Below, piece after piece: positions 1 to 9,637 of a stretch of DNA of 64,000 nt. Position 1 is the first letter of the stretch. The number at the start of each line of letters is the position of its first letter. The notes under the pieces were generated by a model. It was not told where the DNA came from. It worked only from the letters and a program-made list of their open reading frames with translations, and ran no database searches. A program made the position numbers and the translations under genes. The stretch is from Alteromonas aestuariivivens (lineage in GTDB: Bacteria; Pseudomonadota; Gammaproteobacteria; Enterobacterales; Alteromonadaceae), in contig NZ_QRHA01000001.1 in the NCBI RefSeq assembly GCF_003367475.1, forward strand, positions 124,001 to 188,000, read 5' to 3'.

Positions 1-3000
1 ACTGGTTTTGGGTTTGATCAGCTTGAATCGGGTCAGTGTCTGGGCAAAGTCAGTCAGTAAAGATAACGAATGCTCACTGCCGGTTTCTTCGTAATGCTGA
101 TTGATCAGGCCACGCAAATGCTCAGCCAGGATCACCTTGTCCTCGATGGGCATTACTTCAACCAGTTCCTGGTTGACCCGGTTGTCCAGGTCGTTGGTCT
201 CATCATACAGATACGCGAAACCACCTGTCATACCGGCTCCGAAGTTCACACCAACAGACCCCAGTACGGCAACGATACCTCCGGTCATGTATTCACAACC
301 GTTGTCTCCAATGCCTTCCACAACGGCGATGGCCCCGGAGTTACGTACTGCAAAGCGCTCACCAGCTCGGCCTGCGGCAAACAGTTTGCCGCCTGTTGCC
401 CCGTACAGGCAGGTATTGCCCATAATGGCGCTGGTGTGGGCATTGAAACTGATGTTTTTCGGTGGGTAGATAACCAGCTTTCCACCGGTCATACCTTTGC
501 CCACGTAGTCGTTAGCATCCCCTTCCAGGCGCATGTGCAGGCCACCTGCGTTCCACACACCAAAGCTCTGGCCAGCGGTGCCGATGAACTGGATCTTAAC
601 CGGCGCTTCTTCCATATCGAGATTGCCATGATGTTTGGCGATTTCACCGGAAAGCAGGGCGCCCACAGAACGGTCAGTGTTGCGGATTGCGTAACTCAGG
701 CTGATGCCTTTTCCAGCAACAACGGCTTCTTTAGCGTCTTGCAACATGGTGGCGTTCATAACACCTTTGTCCAGCGGCGCATTGGTGGTCTGTGAACAGA
801 ACAGGCGGGTATGTTCACCTTCGGTGGGTTTCACCAGCAGAGGCGACAGATCCAGCTTGTTTTGTCTGGCGGTAACGCCTTCAAGTACTTTCAGCAATTC
901 GGTGCGACCAACCAGATCCTCAAACCTGCGTACGCCCATGGCCGCCATGATTTCACGGACTTCGCGAGCAATGAACTTGAAGTAGTTCATCACCATGTCC
1001 GGCAAACCGATGAAGTGATCATCACGCAGCTTCTGGTCCTGGGTTGCAACACCGGTGGCGCAGTTGTTCAGATGGCAAATGCGCAGGTACTTACACCCTA
1101 ATGCCACCATTGGGCCGGTGCCAAAACCAAAGCTTTCTGCACCAAGCAGAGCGGCTTTCACCACATCCAGGCCGGTTTTCAGACCACCGTCGGTTTGTAC
1201 CCGTACTTTATGACGCAAGCCGTTTTCTACCAGCGCCTGCTGGGTTTCGGCCAGGCCCAGTTCAAACGGGCTACCGGCGTATTTCACTGACGTCAGCGGG
1301 CTGGCACCGGTTCCGCCGTCGTACCCGGACACGGTGATCAGGTCAGCGTACGCTTTAGCCACGCCGGTGGCGATGGTGCCCACCCCGGGCTCAGATACCA
1401 GTTTGACTGAAATCAGCGCAGTAGGGTTGACCTGTTTAAGGTCAAAAATCAACTGGGCCAAATCTTCAATCGAGTAAATATCATGGTGCGGAGGAGGCGA
1501 AATAAGCGTCACACCAGGAACCGAGAAGCGCAGCTGGGCAATGTATTTGTTGACCTTGTCACCCGGTAACTGACCACCTTCCCCGGGCTTGGCACCCTGG
1601 GCAACCTTGATCTGGATGACACTGGCGTTCACCAGATAATGTGGGGTTACACCAAAGCGTCCGGAAGCAACCTGTTTGATTTTGGAATTCTTTTCAGTGC
1701 CAAAACGGGACGGGTGCTCACCACCTTCGCCCGAGTTGGACTGACCGCCCAATCGGTTCATGGCAATGGCCAGTGCTTCATGGGCTTCCGGGCTCAGGGC
1801 GCCTATGGACATGGCTGCGGTATCAAAGCGCGGGAACAGGTTCTCTTCGCTTTCTACCTCGGAAATGTCGATGGCATCATATGGCGATTCAATCGATAGC
1901 AAATCGCGGAAATGGGCCGGTGAACGCTCGTTAACCAGTTTGGCAAATACCTGATAATCATCGTAGTTGCCGCTAACCACCGCGGTTTGCAGTGATGTCA
2001 CCACATCCGGATTGTACGCATGGTATTCACCACCGTGAACGTATTTCAGCAAACCACCGTGAGAGATGGACTTACGTTTCAGCCAGGCAATGCGCGTCTG
2101 GTTAATGATGTCCTGCTCGAAGTCTTCAAATCCGGCACCTTCAATGCGAGAAGGTACCCCTTTGAAGCACAGTTCGGTGACTTCTTTATTAATGCCCACA
2201 GCTTCAAACAGTTTGGCACAGCGATAACTGGCAACGGTACTGATGCCCATTTTGGACATGATCTTGTACAGGCCTTTGTTGATGCCTTTGCGATAGTTCA
2301 GAGTGGCCTGCATCACGCTGATATCAAGCTCACCTTTGTCACACAGCTGTTCAATGGTCTCATAGGCCAGGAACGGATAAATTGCCGTGGCACCGAGGCC
2401 AATCAATACCGCAAAGTGATGCGGGTCGCGGGCGCTGGCTGTCTCGACCACAATGTTGGCGTCGCAGCGCAGTGCGCGGTCTACCAGGCGGCGCTGCACA
2501 GCACCAACCGCCATTGCTGCCGGAACCGGCAAACGGTTGGGCTTGATGTTGCGGTCTGACAGGATCACAAAGGCCGCGCGCTTCTGTTTAACCAGATATT
2601 CGACTTCGTTGCAGATGCGCTCAATGGCTTTCTTCAGGCCTTCTTCCTGCTGATACTGAAGTTCGACCACTTCTGAGTAGTAGTTGTCCGGGTTGAATTC
2701 CCGTAGTTGCTTCAGGTCGGTATACATCAGGATGGGTGAGTCAAACAGCACCCGGTCAGCGTACCCTGAGGTTTCACTGAATACGTTTTGTTCACGACCG
2801 ATACAGGTCGCCAGCGACATCACATGGTTTTCACGTAATGGGTCAATCGGCGGGTTAGTAACCTGCGCGAATTGCTGACGGAAATAGTCATACAGAGTGC
2901 GGGGTTTGGAGGACAGCACTGCCATTGGCGTGTCGTCACCCATTGAACCTACCGCTTCCTGACCGTCTTTGGCCAGTACTTTAACCACTTGCTGAATTTC

Positions 3001-4401
3001 CTCGTAACTGTAGTTAAACAGCTTGTGGTAAACCGCCATGGTGTCATCATCAAAGACTCGCTGACCGATCAGTGTGGCGTCCATTTGCTCAATCGGAGTC
3101 AGGCGGCGAATGTGTTTGTCCAGCCACTCGCGGTAAGGGTGGCGGTCTTTCAGGTCGTCATCGATTTCGTTAGAGCGCCAGATTTTGCCGGTGTAAGTGT
3201 CTACAGCCAGCATTTCGCCGGGGCCAACACGGCCTTTTTCAATGACGTCTTCCTGCAGGTAATCCCAGATCCCCACTTCTGAGGCCAGGGTGATAAACCC
3301 GTTTTTGGTGATCACGTAGCGAGCCGGGCGTAGGCCATTGCGGTCGAGGTTACAGGCCACATGTCGGCCATTGGTCAAAACGATACCGGCAGGGCCATCC
3401 CAGGGCTCCATGTGCATGGAGTTGAATTCGTAAAACGCACGGAGGTCATCGTCCATGGTTTTGTTATTTTGATACGCAGGCGGAACCAGTAAACGCATGG
3501 CACGGAACAAATCCATTCCACCGGCTAGAAACAGTTCCAGCATGTTATCCAGTGAGGAAGAATCGGAGCCTTCAGTATTAACGAAAGGGGCCGCGTCTTT
3601 CAGGTCGGGCAGCAACGGAGTGGCAAACTTTGCGGTTCTCGCCAGTGCCCAGTCGCGGTTACCTTTAATGGTGTTGATTTCGCCATTGTGAGCCAGAAAG
3701 CGGAACGGTTGGGCCAACGGCCAGCGTGGCAAGGTATTGGTAGAAAAACGCTGGTGGAATACGCAGATGGCACTTTGCAGGCGTTCGTCGGCCAAATCGG
3801 CATAAAACGCGGGCAGGTCCTTCGGCATGACCAGGCCTTTATAAATGGTTACCAGCCCGGACAGGCAGGCGACATAGAAATCCGCGTCTTCTTCAAGGCG
3901 CTTTTCAGCGCGGCGGCGAACCATATAAAGGCGACGTTCAACGTCGCGCTTGCGCCACCCGGCGGGAGCGTTCACGAATACCTGTTCAATCTGCGGAACA
4001 CCCGTGCGGGCCAGTTCACCCAGAACGTCATGATTGACAGGAACTTCACGCCAGCCTACTACGCTGAGGGTTTCCCGTTCCAGTTCTTCATTTAATACTT
4101 CACGGGCCTGTTGAGCCAGAACTGGGTCCTGGCTCAGGAAGATCATGCCTACGCCGTATTTTTTACTCAGTTTCCAGCCATGCTCTTCTGCAATGGCGTG
4201 AAAAAATGCGTCGGGTTTTTGCAATAGCAAACCGCAACCGTCGCCGGTTTTACCGTCGGCCGCAATGCCTCCCCGGTGCTGCATCCGGTCCAGTCCCTGA
4301 ATGGCAGTCTGGACCAGTTGATGACTGGCTTCCCCATGGGTATGGGCAATCAGGCCGAACCCACAGTTATCCCTTGAATCGTTGGGATTGTATAAACTCA
4401 T
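1..4401 (-). CDS. gltB: Glutamate synthase (NADPH) large subunit, 3' end outside window
   Basis: Large subunit of glutamate synthase, which makes two glutamates from glutamine and 2-oxoglutarate for ammonia assimilation. The N-terminus reads [20 protein letters not shown]; Cys13 is the expected N-terminal nucleophile of the glutamine amidotransferase domain, exposed after removal of a short propeptide. The frame stays open for 1467 codons to the window edge and ends in the LIKPKTS stretch typical of the extreme C-terminus, so only about 20 residues are missing (the family is near 1490 aa). The ATG at 4401 is preceded by a good AAGGAG site. It diverges from arcB. gltD is expected just beyond the window, which cannot be seen. 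Confidence 0.96.
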   Translation of the reverse strand, partial: MSLYNPNDSRDNCGFGLIAHTHGEASHQLVQTAIQGLDRMQHRGGIAADGKTGDGCGLLLQKPDAFFHAIAEEHGWKLSKKYGVGMIFLSQDPVLAQQAREVLNEELERETLSVVGWREVPVNHDVLGELARTGVPQIEQVFVNAPAGWRKRDVERRLYMVRRRAEKRLEEDADFYVACLSGLVTIYKGLVMPKDLPAFYADLADERLQSAICVFHQRFSTNTLPRWPLAQPFRFLAHNGEINTIKGNRDWALARTAKFATPLLPDLKDAAPFVNTEGSDSSSLDNMLELFLAGGMDLFRAMRLLVPPAYQNNKTMDDDLRAFYEFNSMHMEPWDGPAGIVLTNGRHVACNLDRNGLRPARYVITKNGFITLASEVGIWDYLQEDVIEKGRVGPGEMLAVDTYTGKIWRSNEIDDDLKDRHPYREWLDKHIRRLTPIEQMDATLIGQRVFDDDTMAVYHKLFNYSYEEIQQVVKVLAKDGQEAVGSMGDDTPMAVLSSKPRTLYDYFRQQFAQVTNPPIDPLRENHVMSLATCIGREQNVFSETSGYADRVLFDSPILMYTDLKQLREFNPDNYYSEVVELQYQQEEGLKKAIERICNEVEYLVKQKRAAFVILSDRNIKPNRLPVPAAMAVGAVQRRLVDRALRCDANIVVETASARDPHHFAVLIGLGATAIYPFLAYETIEQLCDKGELDISVMQATLNYRKGINKGLYKIMSKMGISTVASYRCAKLFEAVGINKEVTELCFKGVPSRIEGAGFEDFEQDIINQTRIAWLKRKSISHGGLLKYVHGGEYHAYNPDVVTSLQTAVVSGNYDDYQVFAKLVNERSPAHFRDLLSIESPYDAIDISEVESEENLFPRFDTAAMSIGALSPEAHEALAIAMNRLGGQSNSGEGGEHPSRFGTEKNSKIKQVASGRFGVTPHYLVNASVIQIKVAQGAKPGEGGQLPGDKVNKYIAQLRFSVPGVTLISPPPHHDIYSIEDLAQLIFDLKQVNPTALISVKLVSEPGVGTIATGVAKAYADLITVSGYDGGTGASPLTSVKYAGSPFELGLAETQQALVENGLRHKVRVQTDGGLKTGLDVVKAALLGAESFGFGTGPMVALGCKYLRICHLNNCATGVATQDQKLRDDHFIGLPDMVMNYFKFIAREVREIMAAMGVRRFEDLVGRTELLKVLEGVTARQNKLDLSPLLVKPTEGEHTRLFCSQTTNAPLDKGVMNATMLQDAKEAVVAGKGISLSYAIRNTDRSVGALLSGEIAKHHGNLDMEEAPVKIQFIGTAGQSFGVWNAGGLHMRLEGDANDYVGKGMTGGKLVIYPPKNISFNAHTSAIMGNTCLYGATGGKLFAAGRAGERFAVRNSGAIAVVEGIGDNGCEYMTGGIVAVLGSVGVNFGAGMTGGFAYLYDETNDLDNRVNQELVEVMPIEDKVILAEHLRGLINQHYEETGSEHSLSLLTDFAQTLTRFKLIKPKTS

Positions 4402-5088
4402 CTATAACTCCTTCAACCTTTGACTGGGCAAGGTACATGTTGCTCAATGCTACGCGCTGCGGCGTATCACAACAGTGTTCAGACGTTCGCTTCAAATATC
4501 GGATTAGTGGCGATATTCGGCGCGTCTATTTTTTGTCGTTACTTATTATTTGAGGGTACCAGTCGTACACCGCATTTTTATGCACTATTGCTCAGCGGGC
4601 CGTACAAAATACCCATATTGAAAAATAAAATCAAATGCTATTACTGTCCCGATCCGCCGATCTTTGTTTGATTAATGAGAAATCGTTAAAAAACAATGTC
4701 TTACTATGTTGCGTGGTGTGGTTAAATTACCGGCATTTTGGGCTTTTCCCCTCAGATTTAGTATGATTATACTAATCCCCAGTGTCGACTAACCCCTTCA
4801 AATTGAATAAAGATGCAATAAAATTGGTTATATATTTAAAAAATGGGTGGCGGAATGAATGATTATTGAAAAATGAAGTATCCGTCCAGACGGCTAAAAG
4901 GCAACGGGATTTCCATATTAGAGACGACTCGGTCATATAGAAATTCCCCGTAGCCACTATACGCTGAGTTATCCGCTTGTGCAAAAAATGAGCAATCCGG
5001 ATCTGGTCAGAGGTTGTGAGATCGGCTAATCGTTTTCCCGCCACTCAAGACCTGCTAGGATATCCAAAAAGTTAATGTTGTTATCAAT
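4402..5088. other. gltB/arcB divergent intergenic region
   Basis: About 690 bases with no convincing gene. Reading frames here lack plausible starts and protein-like composition. The region must carry the gltB promoter on one side and the arcB promoter on the other. The only clear structure is an 18-bp inverted repeat at 4758-4775. Confidence 0.6.
4758..4775. promoter_or_regulatory. 18-bp inverted repeat between gltB and arcB
   Basis: TTAGTAT-GATT-ATACTAA is a perfect inverted repeat with 7-bp arms and a 4-base spacer. It lies about 360 bp upstream of gltB and 310 bp upstream of arcB in an AT-rich stretch. It could be an operator or part of a promoter (TATGATTATACT resembles overlapping -10 elements). 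No regulator can be assigned from sequence alone. Confidence 0.35.
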
Positions 5089-7446
5089 ATGCATCAAGAT
5101 TTTACCAATGACGCCTGGGCAATACGATTCGCACAGTTCGTCAAGCGTTTCGGAACGCTCAAGCTGAGTATTCTTTTTGTAGTTCTGACGCTGGTTTTTA
5201 CCCTTGGCGGTTCTTATGTGATTCGGGTCAGCCTTGGCAGTGAAGTTCACCCTGATGACTTTATCAGTTCCGTTATTCTTACCATGTTGTCTGCTCCCTG
5301 GGTGCTGTATTTTCTCAGTGAGCTGGTCAAGCAACTGGAAAATTCGCGCACTAACCTCAAGGAAGTCGTCAGTCAGCTCGAGCGCCTGCGCGAGGAAGAT
5401 GTATTTCTGAATCGTGAATTGCAGTCCAACATTCGCCAGCTGAATCATGAAATTGAGCAGCGCAAACGGGCCCAGGATGATCGCGAAGCGGTATTCAAGG
5501 ATCTGCAAAAGGAAATCGAAGAGAAATCTTACTCCGAGGAGCAGGCCAGAAGGTTGTCCATGTTGCTTCGTTCTATCATCGATGCATCACCGGACCTGAT
5601 TTACTATCGTAACGAAGAAGGTCGATTCGCAGGCTGTAACCGGGTTGCAGAACTGATGACCGGTAAAAGCGAGAAGGATCTTCTGGGCCTGACGGTACAC
5701 GATGTATTTGAGGAGGAGCTAGCTCGCCAAATTGTGGCCAGCGACCATGAAGTTCTTGAGACCAACGCCAGTATGACCGAAGAATTGTGGTTGCGCTTTG
5801 CTGACGGTCGGCGTCGCTACTTTGAAATGAAACGGGTTCCGTTTTTTGACAATGAGGGTAACCGTCTGGGTCTGCTGGCATTTGGCCGTGATATGACTGA
5901 GCGTAAGCAGGCAGAAAGTGCAGCGGCCAAGGCCAGCACCGATAAAACCCGCTTTATTGCTACCATCAGCCATGAGTTGAGAACGCCGCTGAATGGCATC
6001 GTGGGTCTTAGCCGCATGCTGCGTGATACCGAATTGACGGAAGAGCAGTTCAACTGGGTCAGCACCATTTACGCCAGTGCCATTACTCTGGGCAATATTT
6101 TCAATGACATTATCGATCTCGACAAGCTTGACAGAGACAAACTGGAATTAAGTCTCAAGACAGTATCTTTACGGGACTTTACCGAGGAACTCAGCAGCAT
6201 CATCCGGCTGCTGGCTGGGGACAAGTCTCTGGAGCTGAAAACCAGCATAATCGAGCCCCTTCCGCAGCTGGTGGAAGTGGACGGCACCCGATTGCGCCAG
6301 ATCCTGTGGAACATTCTGTTTAATGCGGTGAAGTTCACACAAAAAGGGCATGTGAGTTTATCGGTTTCGGCAACCCGCCCGGTGAACGACGTCAGTGTGG
6401 TAACCTACATTATTGAGGATACCGGTGTCGGGATTCCTGAATCGGAACTGGATAAAATCTTTGCCATGTATTACCAGGTTGATCATCCGGACCACCAGTC
6501 AGCCACAGGAACGGGTATCGGGCTGGCAATCTGTAAACAGATGGTTGACTTGATGCACGGTGAAATCAGGGTGTCCAGTGAAGTGGGCAAGGGCACACGG
6601 TTTGAAATTGAACTGCCGTTGCAGATTTCCAAACGGCCGATGCAGGTTGCCAAGCTTCAGGTCAGTGACCTGAATATCCTGCTGGTTGAAGACATTGAAC
6701 TTAACGTTATGGTGGCCAAGGCTCTGCTTGAAAAACTCGGCCAGCACGTAGACGTGGCAATGACCGGACAGGAAGCCATCGATAAGGCCAGAGCGAATCA
6801 GTACGATTTGATCCTGCTCGACATCCAGCTACCGGATATGACGGGCTTTGATGTTGCCAGCACTCTGCATGAAGAGGACCTGGTAATGCAGACGCCTATT
6901 GTGGCGTTAACTGCCAATGTTATTAAAAAGCGTGAAGAATACCTGCAAAATGGTATGGACGATGTTATTGCCAAACCGATTAAAAAGAGCCGGGTAATTG
7001 AAGTGTTCAATTCCCTGTTTGTAGACCCTGTGAACGGCGCTGAACCTGCCAGAACCGAACCGGCAAGGAGTGATTCCAGCAAATCGCTGAACAACATTTT
7101 GGACATGGATCTGTTGCAGATGCTGGTCGATACCATCGGCGAAGATATGGTGCGCGCCAGTGTTAAGGTGTTCCAGGACAAGATGCCCGAGTATATGGAG
7201 ATTCTGCAATTGAGCCTGAGTGCAGATGAAAAATCTGAGGTCTGTTCCCAGGCGCACAAAATCAAAGGAGCAGCGGGCTCGGTCGGGTTATCACGGGTGC
7301 AGCGCATAGCCAATCAAATCCAGCAGGGCGATCATCCGGCCTGGTGGCAGAATGTGCACGACTGGGTCGAGGAACTGCAAATGGCGGTTCAGCATGACAT
7401 GAAGGCCTTGCAGAAGTGGTTGAATGAACAAATGGTGGATGACTGA
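5089..7446 (+). CDS. arcB: Aerobic respiration control sensor kinase ArcB
   Basis: Tripartite hybrid histidine kinase of the Arc two-component system, which reads quinone redox state and phosphorylates ArcA. Visible order in 785 aa: two membrane segments (about 24-46 and 58-80), coiled-coil linker, PAS domain (about 155-270), HisKA with His295 in ISHELRTPLNG, ATPase domain (GTGIGLA near 473), receiver with Asp578 in LLDIQLPDMTG, and an Hpt domain with His723 in AHKIKGAAGSVG. This matches E. coli ArcB along its length. Of the two E. coli redox cysteines, the Cys180 equivalent is kept (Cys183 in AGCNRV), but the Cys241 position is Tyr244 (RRRYFEM). arcA is not in the window. The start has no strong ribosome site, so a nearby alternative start is possible. 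Confidence 0.95.
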   Translation: MHQDFTNDAWAIRFAQFVKRFGTLKLSILFVVLTLVFTLGGSYVIRVSLGSEVHPDDFISSVILTMLSAPWVLYFLSELVKQLENSRTNLKEVVSQLERLREEDVFLNRELQSNIRQLNHEIEQRKRAQDDREAVFKDLQKEIEEKSYSEEQARRLSMLLRSIIDASPDLIYYRNEEGRFAGCNRVAELMTGKSEKDLLGLTVHDVFEEELARQIVASDHEVLETNASMTEELWLRFADGRRRYFEMKRVPFFDNEGNRLGLLAFGRDMTERKQAESAAAKASTDKTRFIATISHELRTPLNGIVGLSRMLRDTELTEEQFNWVSTIYASAITLGNIFNDIIDLDKLDRDKLELSLKTVSLRDFTEELSSIIRLLAGDKSLELKTSIIEPLPQLVEVDGTRLRQILWNILFNAVKFTQKGHVSLSVSATRPVNDVSVVTYIIEDTGVGIPESELDKIFAMYYQVDHPDHQSATGTGIGLAICKQMVDLMHGEIRVSSEVGKGTRFEIELPLQISKRPMQVAKLQVSDLNILLVEDIELNVMVAKALLEKLGQHVDVAMTGQEAIDKARANQYDLILLDIQLPDMTGFDVASTLHEEDLVMQTPIVALTANVIKKREEYLQNGMDDVIAKPIKKSRVIEVFNSLFVDPVNGAEPARTEPARSDSSKSLNNILDMDLLQMLVDTIGEDMVRASVKVFQDKMPEYMEILQLSLSADEKSEVCSQAHKIKGAAGSVGLSRVQRIANQIQQGDHPAWWQNVHDWVEELQMAVQHDMKALQKWLNEQMVDD

Positions 7447-7466
7447 TCTCCGCCGAGAGGAAAAAT

Positions 7467-8018
7467 ATGCAGGATTCGGTTTTCAGCAACGCTACGGTAT
7501 CGGTGGATAGCCTGCCAAGCGTTGCTTCCCTGCCCATGCAAGCCGTTTCACCCCGTTATCGGTGGGTGAATATTGCCCTAGAAATCGGCCTGTACGCTAT
7601 GTTGATCGTGTTGGTCAGTCTTATCCGCTGGCAGCCGTGGTGGCGGCTGCCAGAATCCTTTGTCTGGGCTTATCCCTATATGCTGGTTTGCCTTGCGATA
7701 ATGTGTATTGGATTTGCTGTTTACCATTTTTACGCCGACCCGCTTGTTCGTTTTGCCTTGCGTGAAAGGGATCTGGTTTTGCAGCGGGGGCTTATTTTTA
7801 CCAAACAATTGTGTCAGCCAATTCTGCGTATTCAGCATATTGAATTAAAGCGGGGGCCGATCGACCGGTTGGCAGGAATGACCCGGCTGCAGGTGTTCTC
7901 TGCTGGCGGCGCCGGTCATACCTTTGAGATCCCGGGCCTGCCTGACGGGCAGGCACGCAAACTGCGCCAGTTTATTCTTGAGCACAAGGATCAGGGTGCT
8001 CAAACAGGCCAGCTATGA
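7467..8018 (+). CDS. PH-domain membrane protein, YdbS type
   Basis: A 183-aa protein with two hydrophobic segments (about residues 34-53 and 67-87) followed by a bacterial PH-like domain (DUF304/bPH_2; the core includes LVLQRGLIFTKQ and the IQHIELKRGPIDR stretch). The family pairs with the larger YdbT-type protein encoded immediately downstream; the start of that gene overlaps this stop (ATGA at 8015-8018), so the two are translationally coupled. The molecular function of the pair is not established in gammaproteobacteria; YdbS/YdbT homologues in Bacillus are linked to bacteriocin tolerance. The ATG follows a GAGG site 20 bp after arcB, so it could be co-transcribed with arcB. Confidence 0.82.
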   Translation: MQDSVFSNATVSVDSLPSVASLPMQAVSPRYRWVNIALEIGLYAMLIVLVSLIRWQPWWRLPESFVWAYPYMLVCLAIMCIGFAVYHFYADPLVRFALRERDLVLQRGLIFTKQLCQPILRIQHIELKRGPIDRLAGMTRLQVFSAGGAGHTFEIPGLPDGQARKLRQFILEHKDQGAQTGQL

Positions 8019-9610
8019 CAGTCTCTTCTTCCTCTTCACCAACGGGTGCTGAAGCGGTGTCTGTGGGGCCTGCCACTTCAGTGATTGCACAGTGGCAGCG
8101 GCTGTCGCCCCTGGCCATCCTTTATTTCACTGCGAGTAATATCAGAAAACTGGTTAGCTTTGCGGTGTTTATGATCCCGGCCGTAGCGGTGGGCCTGAAT
8201 ATCACGCGCATTGCCGAGGCACAATGGTTCTGGCCGGTTGCCCTGTGTATTGCCCTGGCCATGGCGGGTAGCGGTATTGCCAATCATCTGTTTTTCCATT
8301 TCAGAATTTCAGCGCGTCATCTTGATATTCGGGAGGGGGTGCTGCAGCGTCGTCACATCAATTTGCCCTTCTGGCGTATTCAAAGCGTTAAAATTGAGCA
8401 ACCCGTATATTTCAGGTTAACCCGTTTTGTCGTCGTAATTCTGGATACCGCCGGTTCTTCGAACGAAGAGGCGAAACTGGTGGCGGTACCCAGGGATTAC
8501 GCCGAGACTCTGAAACAACAGATTCTGTTTGAGAGGCAACAGCATCTTAAAGGCCAGGCCGGGGAAACGGTAACGATTGACCACGGCAACGGTGCTCCTG
8601 AAATCTGCGAGACGGTACTCAACACCCGCAGCATTAAAGATTTGGTCATTCACGGTGTCACCAATAACCGGGTTTGGATTCTGCTTGGTGCATTGGCCCC
8701 GTTTTTTGATGAAATATCTGACTTCCTGTACTTCTGGCTCGACAGTCTTGGCATTGACCTGGAGGCTCTTATCAATCAGGGGGTTCAGTCCTGGTGGCAA
8801 CTGTGGTTATACGGTATGTCGCTGTTGTTGCTGGTTATGACATTTGTGGCTTTGCTTTCGGTTATTGGTTCGCTGCTGACCTATTACGGTTACACACTGA
8901 GCAAACAGCATGACCGCTATATTCGCCGAAGTGGGTTACTCAGTACGGAGGAAGTCAGTCTCAAGCTGTCACGTTTGCAGATGGTAGCAGCCAGGCAGGA
9001 CTGGCTGGACAGGTTACTGCAACGGGCTAATCTGTTTTTTGAGCAAAACCTGACGGGTACGGATCCCAATCAGGAACTGATGGCGGCAAATAAACTTGTG
9101 GTGCCGTCGGTTACCAACAGTGAGGTACGGCAACTGGTGGGTGACGCCCTGCCGGGAAACAGGATGTATGACGCCGATTATCTGCCAGTGAACAAACGTT
9201 TTATTCTTCACCAGTATCTGGTGTGGCTAATGCCATTGAGTGCAGGGATGATATGCACATCCATCTGGATTGGATTGTGGCAGGGATTGGCCCTCTCTGT
9301 TGCTGTGGCCTTGATTGCCTCCTTGCTGGTTCAGTTTCGCTATCGCCGCTGGGGTGTGGCTTGGGACAACCGCTATGTGTATGTGCGAAGCGGTATTGTG
9401 GGCATCGACAGACGCTGTTTTGAGTTTTTTAAAGTTCAGCAGGTGAAAATTCACCAGAGTTACTGGATGAAGGTACGCAAGCTGGCAACCGTGAAACTGG
9501 TGTTGGCCAGTGGCAGTGTGACCATTCCGTATCTGCCAGCCGGAATCGCCTGTGAGCTGGCCGATCTCACCCTCTATCATGTCGAAAAGAGCCGCCGTTC
9601 CTGGATGTAG
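8015..9610 (+). CDS. PH-domain membrane protein with repeated bPH_2 domains, YdbT type
   Basis: A 531-aa multipass membrane protein. Three PH-like (bPH_2/DUF304) repeats can be recognised by the recurring pattern of a turn, RxGxL/I and an aromatic-rich LSRLQ/IQSVKI/VQQVKIHQS strand (around residues 105-130, 305-335 and 455-485), separated by paired hydrophobic helices (about 45-95, 215-300 and 390-440). This is the organisation of YdbT partners of YdbS. The ATG overlaps the previous stop by 4 bp. It converges on the Amt fusion gene, with only 27 bp between stops. No catalytic motif is visible; a structural or envelope-stress role is inference. Confidence 0.8.
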   Translation: MTVSSSSSPTGAEAVSVGPATSVIAQWQRLSPLAILYFTASNIRKLVSFAVFMIPAVAVGLNITRIAEAQWFWPVALCIALAMAGSGIANHLFFHFRISARHLDIREGVLQRRHINLPFWRIQSVKIEQPVYFRLTRFVVVILDTAGSSNEEAKLVAVPRDYAETLKQQILFERQQHLKGQAGETVTIDHGNGAPEICETVLNTRSIKDLVIHGVTNNRVWILLGALAPFFDEISDFLYFWLDSLGIDLEALINQGVQSWWQLWLYGMSLLLLVMTFVALLSVIGSLLTYYGYTLSKQHDRYIRRSGLLSTEEVSLKLSRLQMVAARQDWLDRLLQRANLFFEQNLTGTDPNQELMAANKLVVPSVTNSEVRQLVGDALPGNRMYDADYLPVNKRFILHQYLVWLMPLSAGMICTSIWIGLWQGLALSVAVALIASLLVQFRYRRWGVAWDNRYVYVRSGIVGIDRRCFEFFKVQQVKIHQSYWMKVRKLATVKLVLASGSVTIPYLPAGIACELADLTLYHVEKSRRSWM

Positions 9611-9637
9611 CTCGTGCTCCTTCAAACAGGAACGCCC

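Noticed and set aside
70-795. 241-codon plus-strand frame opposite gltB
   Set aside because: Antisense to conserved glutamate synthase sequence; shadow composition.
4772-5044. 90-codon minus-strand frame in the gltB/arcB gap
   Set aside because: No ribosome site, atypical composition, no recognised family; it lies in the expected divergent promoter region.
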